Below are positions 19,408 through 27,075 of a stretch of DNA of 64,000 bases, piece by piece (within the stretch, counting starts at the first letter, position 1; the number at the start of each line of letters is the position of its first letter). The position numbers and the translations under genes are program-made. Origin of the DNA: Variovorax sp. dw_308 (GTDB taxonomy: Bacteria > Pseudomonadota > Gammaproteobacteria > Burkholderiales > Burkholderiaceae_C); assembly GCF_019207085.1 (NCBI RefSeq), contig NZ_JAATOM010000004.1:310001-374000 (forward strand). The letters are read 5' to 3'. Below the pieces are notes generated by a model that made no database searches, had not been told where the DNA came from, and saw nothing but the letters and a program-made list of their open reading frames with translations.

Positions 19408-21108
19408 CTACATGCCGACGTAGTTGGGTCCGCCGCCGCCTTCCGGCGTGACCCAGACGATGTTCTGGGTCGGATCCTTGATGTCGCAGGTCTTGCAGTG
19501 CACGCAGTTCTGCGCATTGATCTGCAGGCGCTGCTTGCCGGCGTCACCGTCGGGCACGAACTCGTAGACGCCGGCGGGGCAGTAGCGCGACTCGGGGCCG
19601 GCGAACTTGGCCAGATTGACGTTGACCGGCACTGACGCGTCCTTCAGCGTCAGGTGGGCCGGCTGGTGCTCCTCGTGGTTGGTGTTGCTGATGAACACGC
19701 TGGAGAGGCGGTCGAAGGTGAGCTTGCCGTCGGGCTTCGGGTAGACGATGGGCTCGCACTCGGCAGCCGGCTTGAGCGCGAGGTGATCGGGCTTGTCGCG
19801 GTGCAGGGTCCATGGCACGTGGCCCTTCAGGAGGAACTGCTCGACGCCGTTCATCAGCGTTGCGACACCCAGGCCCTTCTTGAACCAGCTCTTGAAGTTG
19901 CGCGCCTTGTACAGCTCCTTGTAGAGCCAACTCTTCTCGAACGCGGCAGGGTAGGCCGTGAGTTCGTCGTGCTGGCGGCCCGCTTGCAGCGCGGCGTAGG
20001 CGGCTTCGGCGGCCAGCATGCCGGTCTTGATGGCGGCATGGCTGCCCTTGATGCGGCTCACATTGAGGTAGCCAGCCTCGCAGCCGACCAGCGCGCCGCC
20101 CGGGAACACCGTCTTCGGCAGCGACATCAGGCCGCCGGCCGTGATGGCGCGTGCGCCGTAGCCGATGCGCTTGGCCGGCTTGATGCCGTGGGCCTCGTCG
20201 CCTTCGAGGTACCAGCGGATGTTCGGGTGCGTCTTCCAGCGCTGCATCTCCTCGAAGGGGCTGAGGTAGGGGTTGCTGTAGTCGAGCCCGGTGATGAAGC
20301 CCAGCGTGACCTTGTTGTCCTCCATGTGATAGAGGAAGGCGCCGCCGTAGGTGTCGCTCTTCATCGGCCAGCCGGCCGTGTGCAGCACGAAGCCGGGCTG
20401 GTGCCGCTTGGGGTCGATCTCCCAGACTTCCTTCACGCCGAGGCCATAGGCCTGCGGGTCCTTGCCGGCGTCGAGCTTGAACTTGCTGATGAGCTGGCGG
20501 CCGAGGTGGCCACGTGCACCTTCCGCGAAGATCGTGTACTTGCCGTGCAGTTCCATGCCGAGCTGGAAGTTGTCGGTGGGTTCGCCGTCCTTGCCGACGC
20601 CCATGTTGCCGGTAGCGACGCCGCGCACCGAGCCGTCGTCGTTGTAGAGCACTTCCGCCGCGGGGAAGCCGGGGAAGATCTCGACGCCGAGGTTCTCGGC
20701 CTGCTGGGCCAGCCACTTGGTGAAGTTGCCCAGGCTGATGATGTAGTTGCCGTGGTTCTGGAAGCAGTCCGGCAGGAAGAAGTTGGGCGTGCGGTAGCCG
20801 GTCTTCTCGCTGAGGAACACCATGGCGTCGTCGGTGACGGGCTGGTTCAACGGGGCGCCAAGTTCGGCCCAGTCGGGCAGCAGCTCGTTGAGCGCGCGCG
20901 GGTCCATGATGGCGCCGGAGAGGATATGCGCGCCGGGCTCGGAGCCCTTTTCCAGCACGACGACGGAGACTTCGGTGTTGTTCTTGGCCGCCAGCTGCTT
21001 CAGGCGGATCGCGGTGGACAGGCCCGCGGGGCCGCCACCGACTACGACGACGTCGTACTCCATGGCTTCGCGGGGGCCGAACTGGGCGAGGATTTCGTCG
21101 TGGGTCAT
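19408..21108 (-). CDS. Electron transfer flavoprotein-ubiquinone oxidoreductase
   Basis: 566 residues. The N-terminal FAD site is DVVVVGGGPAGLSTAIRL. The quinone and membrane-surface region lies mid-protein (SLPKTVFPGGALVGCEAGY). The C-terminal 4Fe-4S cluster has its first Cys in SRYCPAGVYEF and then CVHCKTCDIKDP. The enzyme moves electrons from ETF, reduced by acyl-CoA dehydrogenases, into the ubiquinone pool. The start MTHDEILAQFGPREAMEYD fits family members better than an upstream ATG at 21156. An SDR gene is divergent from it. Confidence 0.95.
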   Translation of the reverse strand: MTHDEILAQFGPREAMEYDVVVVGGGPAGLSTAIRLKQLAAKNNTEVSVVVLEKGSEPGAHILSGAIMDPRALNELLPDWAELGAPLNQPVTDDAMVFLSEKTGYRTPNFFLPDCFQNHGNYIISLGNFTKWLAQQAENLGVEIFPGFPAAEVLYNDDGSVRGVATGNMGVGKDGEPTDNFQLGMELHGKYTIFAEGARGHLGRQLISKFKLDAGKDPQAYGLGVKEVWEIDPKRHQPGFVLHTAGWPMKSDTYGGAFLYHMEDNKVTLGFITGLDYSNPYLSPFEEMQRWKTHPNIRWYLEGDEAHGIKPAKRIGYGARAITAGGLMSLPKTVFPGGALVGCEAGYLNVSRIKGSHAAIKTGMLAAEAAYAALQAGRQHDELTAYPAAFEKSWLYKELYKARNFKSWFKKGLGVATLMNGVEQFLLKGHVPWTLHRDKPDHLALKPAAECEPIVYPKPDGKLTFDRLSSVFISNTNHEEHQPAHLTLKDASVPVNVNLAKFAGPESRYCPAGVYEFVPDGDAGKQRLQINAQNCVHCKTCDIKDPTQNIVWVTPEGGGGPNYVGM

Positions 21109-21246
21109 GGGGTCTGGCCGATAATGTTTTTTGGTTGCAGGGGAGCGGGGATGCACGGCATTTTATGCGGCGCGTGGTCTCATCCCCTGTCATTCGGCGA
21201 TGCCGCCTGTGGCGTCGCCCCGCGCAACGCACGAGGGACTCCCGCC

Positions 21247-22029
21247 ATGACATACAGCATCGATCTCGCGGGCCGGGTGGCCTTTGTCACGGGGGCGTCG
21301 AGCGGGCTCGGCGCGCAATTCGCCCGAACGCTCTCCCGCGCCGGCGCCGCCGTGGTGCTGGCCAGCCGCCGGATCGACAAGCTCAAGGAGCTGCGTGCCC
21401 GCATCGAAGGCGAGGGTGGCGATGCGCATGTGGTGGAGCTGGACGTGACCGATCGCCAGAGCATCAAGGCGGCCGTGGCGCGCGCCGAGACCGAGGTCGG
21501 TTCCATCGACATCCTCGTCAACAACTCGGGCGTCAGCACCACGCAGCGCCTGCTCGACGTGGACGAGGACGACTACGACTTCATCTTCGACACCAATGCC
21601 AAGGGCTCGTTCTTCGTGGCACAGGAGGTGGCGCGCCGCATGATCCAGCGCGCCCGCGGCGCCGCGCCGGGCACCTACACGGGTGGCCGCATCATCAACA
21701 TCGCATCGATGGCGGGGCTGAAGGTGCTGCCGCAGATCGGCGTGTACTGCATGAGCAAGGCGGCGGTGGTCCAGATGACGAAGGCCATGGCGCTGGAGTG
21801 GGGCCGCTTCGGCATCAACGTGAACGCGCTATGCCCCGGCTACATCGAGACCGAGATCAACCAGCACCACTGGGACACCGACGGCGGCCAGAAGCTGGTC
21901 GGCATGCTGCCGCGCAAGCGCGTGGGCAAGCCCGAGGACCTGGATGGGCTGGTGGTGCTGCTGTCGAGCGCGCAGAGCCATTTCGTGAACGGCGCCGTCA
22001 TCGCGGCCGACGACGGGTTCGCACTCTGA
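21247..22029 (+). CDS. SDR-family NAD(P)-dependent oxidoreductase
   Basis: 260-residue classical short-chain dehydrogenase. The cofactor motif is VTGASSGLGAQFA near residue 15, followed by DILVNNSG and the catalytic Ser and Tyr-x3-Lys in NIASMAGLKV and GVYCMSKAA. It resembles FabG-type 3-oxoacyl reductases. It leads a run with a DMT permease and a hotdog thioesterase, each overlapping the next by four bases, which suggests one translationally coupled unit handling an acyl-CoA or related compound. The exact substrate is unknown. Confidence 0.88.
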   Translation: MTYSIDLAGRVAFVTGASSGLGAQFARTLSRAGAAVVLASRRIDKLKELRARIEGEGGDAHVVELDVTDRQSIKAAVARAETEVGSIDILVNNSGVSTTQRLLDVDEDDYDFIFDTNAKGSFFVAQEVARRMIQRARGAAPGTYTGGRIINIASMAGLKVLPQIGVYCMSKAAVVQMTKAMALEWGRFGINVNALCPGYIETEINQHHWDTDGGQKLVGMLPRKRVGKPEDLDGLVVLLSSAQSHFVNGAVIAADDGFAL

Positions 22030-22928
22030 AATCGCCCGCGTTCCTCGGCATCGCCGCTGGCCTGGCGGCAGGTGCGCTGTGGGGCCTGGTGTTCGTGGCG
22101 CCGCGCATGGTCGGCAACTTCGGCACGGTCGACATCGCGGCGGCGCGCTTCGTGGTGTTTGGCGCGGCTTCGGTGCTGATGGTGTTCACACGACCGCCTG
22201 TGCAGCGCTGGCCCACGATGCGCCAGGGCTGGGCGGCGCTGGCCCTCAGCGTACTGGGCTTCACGGGCTACTACGTGTTGCTGGCCTTTGCCATCCAGCA
22301 GGCCAGCACGGCGGTGCCGAGCCTGGTCATCGGCACCATCCCGGTCTGGATGATGCTGCTCGGGCGCCCCCCTGGCCTGCGCCTGCGGACGTTGTTGCCC
22401 GGCCTGGCGCTGACCGCGGCCGGCATCGCGCTGATGGTGGCGACTGCCTGGCCGGAATCCGGCGCGGGTGCGCCGTCCTTCGGCGCGGGCCTGCTGCTTG
22501 CGGTGCTGGCCATGGCAAGCTGGACGGCCTTCGGCTTGCTCAATGCCGCATGGCTGGGGAGGCACTCCGATGTGGCGGCGGCCGACTGGGCCAACTGGCT
22601 CGGCATCGCCACGGGGCTCGGCTCGCTGCTGCTCTGGTGGGTGGCCGGTTCCGGCGTGGCGGCGTTCAGCGCGCAGCCCAACGTGCTGATGTTCTGGCTC
22701 ATCGCGCTGGCCGGTGGCGTGGGCTCCTCGTGGCTGGCCACGGTGCTGTGGAACGTGGCCAGCCAGCGCCTGTCGGCCAGCCTCTGCGGCCAGCTGATCG
22801 TGAGCGAAACGCTGTTCGCGTTGCTCTACTCCTTTGCCTGGGAGGGCCGCTGGCCGCACGTGGCCGAATGGGCGGCGGCGGTATTGTTCGTCCTTGGCAT
22901 CCTCGCGTCCATCAAGGCACACCGATGA
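22026..22928 (+). CDS. EamA/DMT-superfamily permease with probable CTG start
   Basis: About 300 residues with ten hydrophobic helices in two five-helix repeats, the EamA drug/metabolite transporter pattern. The first helix (FLGIAAGLAAGALWGLVFVA) begins at once after the end of the SDR gene. In this frame no ATG, GTG or TTG lies between the SDR coding end and that helix. The only close initiator is CTG at 22026, which overlaps the SDR stop as CTGA. The next ATG would delete helix one. The 3' end overlaps the thioesterase start as ATGA. Confidence 0.8.
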   Translation: MKSPAFLGIAAGLAAGALWGLVFVAPRMVGNFGTVDIAAARFVVFGAASVLMVFTRPPVQRWPTMRQGWAALALSVLGFTGYYVLLAFAIQQASTAVPSLVIGTIPVWMMLLGRPPGLRLRTLLPGLALTAAGIALMVATAWPESGAGAPSFGAGLLLAVLAMASWTAFGLLNAAWLGRHSDVAAADWANWLGIATGLGSLLLWWVAGSGVAAFSAQPNVLMFWLIALAGGVGSSWLATVLWNVASQRLSASLCGQLIVSETLFALLYSFAWEGRWPHVAEWAAAVLFVLGILASIKAHR

Positions 22929-23353
22929 AGATCGAAATTCCCGAGAAGAAAAAGCTCGTCTACGAAATGACCATCCCGATCCGCTGGGGCGACATGGACG
23001 CAATGCGCCATCTCAACAACGCCAGCTACTTCCGCTTCATGGAGACGGCGCGCATCGACTGGTATCACTCGCTCGGCGCGTCGAGCGATCCGAACGGCGA
23101 AGGCATGGTCATCGCCAATGCCTTCTGCAACTTCTATCGTCAGCTCGAATATCCGGGCACGGTGCTGACGCGCGTGCACGTCAGCGATCCGGGCCGCACC
23201 ACCTTCGAGACCTGGACGACGATGGCGCGGACCGAGGCGCCAGATGTCATCTGCGCGGCAGGAGGCGCGACCGCGATCTGGGTCGACTATGCGAAGCAGA
23301 AGGCCATCGGGTTGCCGGATTGGGTGCGCAAGCTCGTCAGTGACGAGGGCTGA
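22925..23353 (+). CDS. Acyl-CoA thioesterase, 4-hydroxybenzoyl-CoA thioesterase (YbgC) type
   Basis: 142-residue hotdog protein. The catalytic segment IRWGDMDAMRHLNNASYFRF has the Asp (near residue 24) and the HLNNASY pattern of the 4HBT/YbgC group. It hydrolyses an acyl-CoA to the acid. It overlaps the DMT permease by four bases (ATGA) and completes the SDR-permease-thioesterase set. The short distance to the SnoaL-like remnant on the other strand leaves little terminator space. Confidence 0.88.
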   Translation: MKIEIPEKKKLVYEMTIPIRWGDMDAMRHLNNASYFRFMETARIDWYHSLGASSDPNGEGMVIANAFCNFYRQLEYPGTVLTRVHVSDPGRTTFETWTTMARTEAPDVICAAGGATAIWVDYAKQKAIGLPDWVRKLVSDEG

Positions 23354-23496
23354 CTGCGGCTGTCCTGACCTTGCTTTGTGGTGACCCCCGGCGCCGGGAC
23401 CAGCCATTCACTGCGGGGCGGGTATGCACGTTGTTCGGCACGCGGCTCACGGGTGGTTGGTTCAGTCTTTGGCAAAGGCTCGCGCGGCGACCGCGG

Positions 23497-23565
23497 GGCA
23501 GCAGCCGCGGCCGGATCCCTGATCTGGTCCAGATAAGCCTGGAGTAGTTCAGTCGCTGTTTTCAT
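23497..23565 (-). pseudogene. 5' remnant of a SnoaL/NTF2-like gene
   Basis: The ATG at 23565 opens a reading frame whose first residues, MKTATELLQAYLDQIRD, look like the first helix of a SnoaL/NTF2-like protein. After about 23 residues the sequence turns into Pro/Arg-rich text with no fold resemblance, although the frame stays open to 23287 and runs into the thioesterase gene on the other strand. I read it as a truncated gene start. It lies directly downstream of the damaged SDR gene, where such a gene is often found. Confidence 0.5.
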
Positions 23566-23597
23566 GGGTCCTCGCTGTGGGTGCTGGGGGGCTTGGC

Positions 23598-24000
23598 TCA
23601 AACTTGCGCGATGCCGCCGTCAACGAAGAGTTCGACGCCCGTGACGAAGGAGGAATCCTCCGAAGCCAGGAACACGGCGGCCTTGGCAATGTCTGCGGGC
23701 TGTCCGATTCGACCGATGGGGACCTGCGAGGTCAGGTAGTCGAGCAGGCCTTGCTGGTTCACCGTGCCGGGCCTTGACGGCGTCGTAGAGGCGGTCGATG
23801 TCGGCGAGGCGAGTGGAGTCGGCCTGTACCCCGCTTGCATTCGGGCCGATGGCCGCCACGGCGGCATCCAGCTCGGCCTGTCGGCGGCCGGTGATGTAGA
23901 CGAACGCGCCTTCCGACGCGAAGGCCTTCGCTGCTGCGAGGCCAATGCCCGTCGTGCCGCCAGTGATGACGGTGACCTTGCCGGTGAGTTTGTTGGCCAT
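23598..24000 (-). pseudogene. Short-chain dehydrogenase with internal deletion and frameshift
   Basis: The first 80 codons ([20 protein letters not shown] to YDAVKARHG) are a normal SDR N-terminus with its cofactor-binding motif. Near 23757 the coding sense jumps to another frame that reads [19 protein letters not shown] to the stop and ends [16 protein letters not shown], the normal SDR C-terminus. The middle of about 110 residues, with the NNAG motif and catalytic Ser and Tyr-x3-Lys, is missing. The gene cannot make an active dehydrogenase. It is divergent from an intact LysR gene, probably its former regulator. Confidence 0.88.
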
Positions 24001-24046
24001 GTTTCGCTCCGTTGAATGAAAGGGTGAGCGAAGCTTAGATAATTCG

Positions 24047-24066
24047 TGCCAATGAATAAATTGGCA
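24047..24066. promoter_or_regulatory. Perfect inverted repeat, candidate LysR operator
   Basis: TGCCAAT and ATTGGCA at 24047-24053 and 24060-24066 are exact reverse complements six bases apart. They lie in an AT-rich gap between the SDR pseudogene and the divergent LysR gene, where LysR regulators normally bind. The site appears intact even though the target gene is broken. Confidence 0.5.
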
Positions 24067-24131
24067 GATTCGTATTTCTTATTTCATGGTTGTGAATAAT
24101 GGAGGCCAGCCAAACCACGAACCCTCCCGCC

Positions 24132-25073
24132 ATGGACCAACTGCTTGCCCTGCGCGTGTTCGCGCGAATCGCCGAGACCGGTGCGTTTTCCAAGGCCGCC
24201 GATTCGATGAACATCCCGCGCCCGACGGTGACCAAGCTCGTCCAGGATCTCGAACGCCACCTGGGCGCGAAGCTGCTGCAGCGCACGACACGGCAAGTCA
24301 GCGTGACGCCCGAGGGCGCGGCCTACTACGAGCGCGCCACGCGTCTCATCGCCGAGCTCGACGACATGGACGAAAGTGCCACGCGAGCGCGCGCCCAGCC
24401 CCGTGGCCGCATTCGTGTCGATGTCGGCTCCGTGCTGGCAAACATGATCCTGATTCCGGCCCTGCCAGGCTTTCGGGCGCGCCACCCCGAGCTGCATGTC
24501 GATCTCGGCGTCAGCGACCGCCCGCTGGATCTCATCGGCGAGGGCGTCGATTGCGTCATACGCGGCGGCGAGCTGGCCGACACGTCGATGGTGGCCCGGC
24601 GCATTGCGGATCTCGATTGGGTCACCTGCGCCAGCCCCGTCTACCTGGGCGCGCGCGGCACTCCCAGGCATCCGTTGGAGCTGGCAGCCAGCGAGCCCGG
24701 GTCGGAGGACAGGACCCGTGTACCAGGCCATGCCATCGCGGGCTATTTCTCTTCGCTTACCGGCAGGGCCTTTCCTCTCGAGTTCCGCAAGGGAGAGGAG
24801 CACCTGCTGGTGCAAGGGCAGCCAGTCGTGGCCGTCAACGAGAGCACGGCGCATCTGAGCGCGTTGCTCGCGGGTGCCGGCATCGGACAGACATTCAAGT
24901 TCGCGGTCGCGCCTCATCTTGCCGCAGGGCATCTGCGCACGGTGCTGGACGAATGGACGCGGCCTCGGCACCCGCTGCATCTGGTCTATCCCAGCAGCCG
25001 GCATCTGAGCGCGAAGACCCGGGTCTTCGCGGACTGGGTGGCCGAGGTGTTTGCGCCGTTCGATGATCGTTGA
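24132..25073 (+). CDS. LysR-family transcriptional regulator
   Basis: About 313 residues. The winged helix-turn-helix is at the N-terminus (LLALRVFARIAETGAFSKAA, then MNIPRPTVTKLVQDLERHLG). It is followed by the periplasmic-binding-protein-like effector domain starting near GRIRVDVGSVLANMILIPAL. The ATG at 24099 is a possible earlier start, but MDQLLALRVF is the usual LysR opening. It is divergent from the damaged SDR gene and so may have lost its local target. The ligand is unknown. Confidence 0.88.
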   Translation: MDQLLALRVFARIAETGAFSKAADSMNIPRPTVTKLVQDLERHLGAKLLQRTTRQVSVTPEGAAYYERATRLIAELDDMDESATRARAQPRGRIRVDVGSVLANMILIPALPGFRARHPELHVDLGVSDRPLDLIGEGVDCVIRGGELADTSMVARRIADLDWVTCASPVYLGARGTPRHPLELAASEPGSEDRTRVPGHAIAGYFSSLTGRAFPLEFRKGEEHLLVQGQPVVAVNESTAHLSALLAGAGIGQTFKFAVAPHLAAGHLRTVLDEWTRPRHPLHLVYPSSRHLSAKTRVFADWVAEVFAPFDDR

Positions 25074-25115
25074 AGAGATGCGAAGGCCGGAGTGGACTGG
25101 CGTATGCGTCGGATA

Positions 25116-26015
25116 TCACCGATCCCAATACGGCGGATCCCCAAACGCATCCCTGAGGCGCTGCACAAAGGCCCGGAGCTTGGCTGACACGCGCCGCCCG
25201 TCGGCATGCGCCACATAGATGGACTCCGGCGCCGCCTGCAAGCCAAGGTCGAGCACCTGCAAGGCACCCGTCTGGATCGACGGGCCGGCGATGAAGGTCG
25301 GCAACAGGGCGATGCCCAATCCGGCGGCAACCGCATCCCGCATCAGGTCGCCGTTGTTGACGCGCAAACCCACGGTGGCGCGGATCGCGACGGCGCCGTC
25401 CGGCCCCTGAAAACGCCAGTCGGCCACGCCGCGGTTGGTATAGAAGATCCCACGATGCCGTTGCAACGCCTCCAATGAATCGGGCCTGCCATGACGCTCC
25501 AGGTAGGCGGGTGAGGCCACCAGCAGGCGGCGGCTCGGGGCCAACTGCCAGGCCACCAGCCGGGAGTCTTCCAGCGGTCCGTGGCGGACCACGGCGTCAA
25601 AGCCATCTGCAGCGGCATCGACACGCCGGTCATCGAGATCCAGCGTCAGCGCCAGCCTTGGGTGCTGCGCCAGGAAGGGGTAGAGCGCCGGGCCCAGATG
25701 CATGCGGCCGAAGGTCACCGGCGCCGCGATGCGCAGCGGGCCGGCCAGGCTGCCGCGGCGCTCGGCCATGTCCGAGGCTGCGTCCTCGACCTCGCGCAGG
25801 ATGCGCGTCGCGCGCTCCAGAAAGGCGTTGCCGTCCTCGGTCAGGCTCAGCTTGCGCGTCGTGCGGTGCAGCAGCGCGGCGCCGAGGCTGCGCTCCAGGT
25901 CGGCGAGGCGCTCGCTGACGATCGATTTGGACAGGCGCAGGCGCCGTGCTGCCTCGCTGATCGAGCCCGATTCCGCGATGGCCGCAAAGCTGGCGATGCC
26001 GTCTAGCTTGAGCAT
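25116..26015 (-). CDS. LysR-family transcriptional regulator
   Basis: 299 residues with MLKLDGIASFAAIAESGSIS and LRLSKSIVSERLADLERSLG forming the N-terminal DNA-binding domain. The substrate-binding domain starts near GPLRIAAPVTFGRMHLGPAL. It is divergent from an intact SDR gene starting at 26139, and a palindrome lies between them. This is the usual arrangement of a LysR activator and its oxidoreductase target. The effector is unknown. Confidence 0.9.
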   Translation of the reverse strand: MLKLDGIASFAAIAESGSISEAARRLRLSKSIVSERLADLERSLGAALLHRTTRKLSLTEDGNAFLERATRILREVEDAASDMAERRGSLAGPLRIAAPVTFGRMHLGPALYPFLAQHPRLALTLDLDDRRVDAAADGFDAVVRHGPLEDSRLVAWQLAPSRRLLVASPAYLERHGRPDSLEALQRHRGIFYTNRGVADWRFQGPDGAVAIRATVGLRVNNGDLMRDAVAAGLGIALLPTFIAGPSIQTGALQVLDLGLQAAPESIYVAHADGRRVSAKLRAFVQRLRDAFGDPPYWDR

Positions 26016-26034
26016 TGTTCGACTTTCCCGGAAG

Positions 26035-26058
26035 GTAGATCAGATGTTTGCAATCTAC
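26035..26058. promoter_or_regulatory. Inverted repeat, candidate LysR operator
   Basis: GTAGAT at 26035-26040 and ATCTAC at 26053-26058 are perfect inverted half-sites with a 12-base spacer. They start 20 bases upstream of the LysR gene and end 80 bases before the divergent SDR gene. The geometry fits a LysR recognition site that controls both promoters. Confidence 0.5.
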
Positions 26059-26138
26059 TGCGAACAGTCCCCCGTCTCCACACTGAGTCATGTCTGAAGG
26101 CGGACACCGTTCGCCGGACCATCCAATCGGAGTCAATC

Positions 26139-26903
26139 ATGGGACGTTTATCTGGAAAAGTTGCTGTCGTCACCGGCGCGAGCTCGGGCATCGGCCATGC
26201 CACCGCCAAGCTCTTCGCGGCCGAAGGCGCCAAGGTGGTCGTCGGCGCGCGGCGTCAGGGCGAGCTGAACGATCTGGTCGACGAGATCCAGCGCGCCGGC
26301 GGCGAAGCCACTGCGCTGGCTGGCGACGTGCGCTCGGAGGACTATGCCAAGGCCCTGGTCGAACTGGCTGTGCAGCGCTTCGGGCGGCTCGATATCGCCT
26401 TCAACAATGCTGGCACCCTGGGTGAGGGCGGGGCGAGCACCGAGGTCTCCGAGGCCGGCTGGAACGATGCCATCGCCATCAACCTGACGGGCTCCTTCCT
26501 GGGCGCCAAGCACCAGATCGCGCAGATGCTGAAGAACGGCGGCGGCTCGGTGATCTTCACGTCCACCTTCGTCGGCCACACCTTTGCCTTCCCCGGCGTG
26601 GCGGCGTATGCAGCCAGCAAGTCAGGCCTGATCGGGCTGACACAGGCGTTGGCGGCAGAGTTCGGGCCGAAGGGCGTGCGGGTCAACGCGATCCTGCCCG
26701 GCGCGGTGGACACGGCCATGTATCGCAGCATGAACAACACGCCCGAGTCGCAAGCCTTCGTGACGAACCTGCATGCGCTCAAGCGCGTCGCAAAGCCCGA
26801 GGAACTGGCCCGCTCGGTGCTGTACCTGGCCTCGGACGATGCCGCTTTCGTGACCGGCACCGCTTCGCTCGTGGATGGCGGCGCGTCGATCACCCGCACC
26901 TGA
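26139..26903 (+). CDS. SDR-family oxidoreductase
   Basis: 254 residues. VTGASSGIGHATAKLF is the cofactor site, LDIAFNNAG the central strand, and the active site is TSTFVGHTFAFP with AAYAASKSG. The C-terminus FVTGTASLVDGGASI is typical of classical SDRs. It is divergent from a LysR regulator that probably controls it. The alcohol or ketone substrate is unknown. Confidence 0.9.
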   Translation: MGRLSGKVAVVTGASSGIGHATAKLFAAEGAKVVVGARRQGELNDLVDEIQRAGGEATALAGDVRSEDYAKALVELAVQRFGRLDIAFNNAGTLGEGGASTEVSEAGWNDAIAINLTGSFLGAKHQIAQMLKNGGGSVIFTSTFVGHTFAFPGVAAYAASKSGLIGLTQALAAEFGPKGVRVNAILPGAVDTAMYRSMNNTPESQAFVTNLHALKRVAKPEELARSVLYLASDDAAFVTGTASLVDGGASITRT

Positions 26904-27038
26904 GCGCGTCGATTCACGAACGTTCACGCCGGTTTGCTCGCATATTTGCCCGGCACAGCTTTCGGAAAAAGCCGGAGTGCGGCACACCTTCTGAGGGCCC
27001 CAGGGCCGGGCCGCAGCCGGCCGGCCCCCCGCGGGGGA

Positions 27039-27071
27039 TCAAGTCGAGATGGCAAAGCCACATCGACTTGA
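27039..27071. terminator. Hairpin between convergent SDR and histidine kinase genes
   Basis: TCAAGTCGA at 27039-27047 pairs perfectly with TCGACTTGA at 27063-27071 around a 15-base loop that can add a short GG/CC inner pairing. It lies where two convergent transcripts meet, five bases after the histidine kinase stop. No long T-run follows, so it is a candidate bidirectional terminator only. Confidence 0.5.
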
Positions 27072-27075
27072 GAGG

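Noticed and set aside
19654..21246. Plus-strand open frame upstream of the SDR start, opposite ETF-QO
   Set aside because: Only the part from 21247 on is an SDR; the earlier part is the shadow of ETF-QO.
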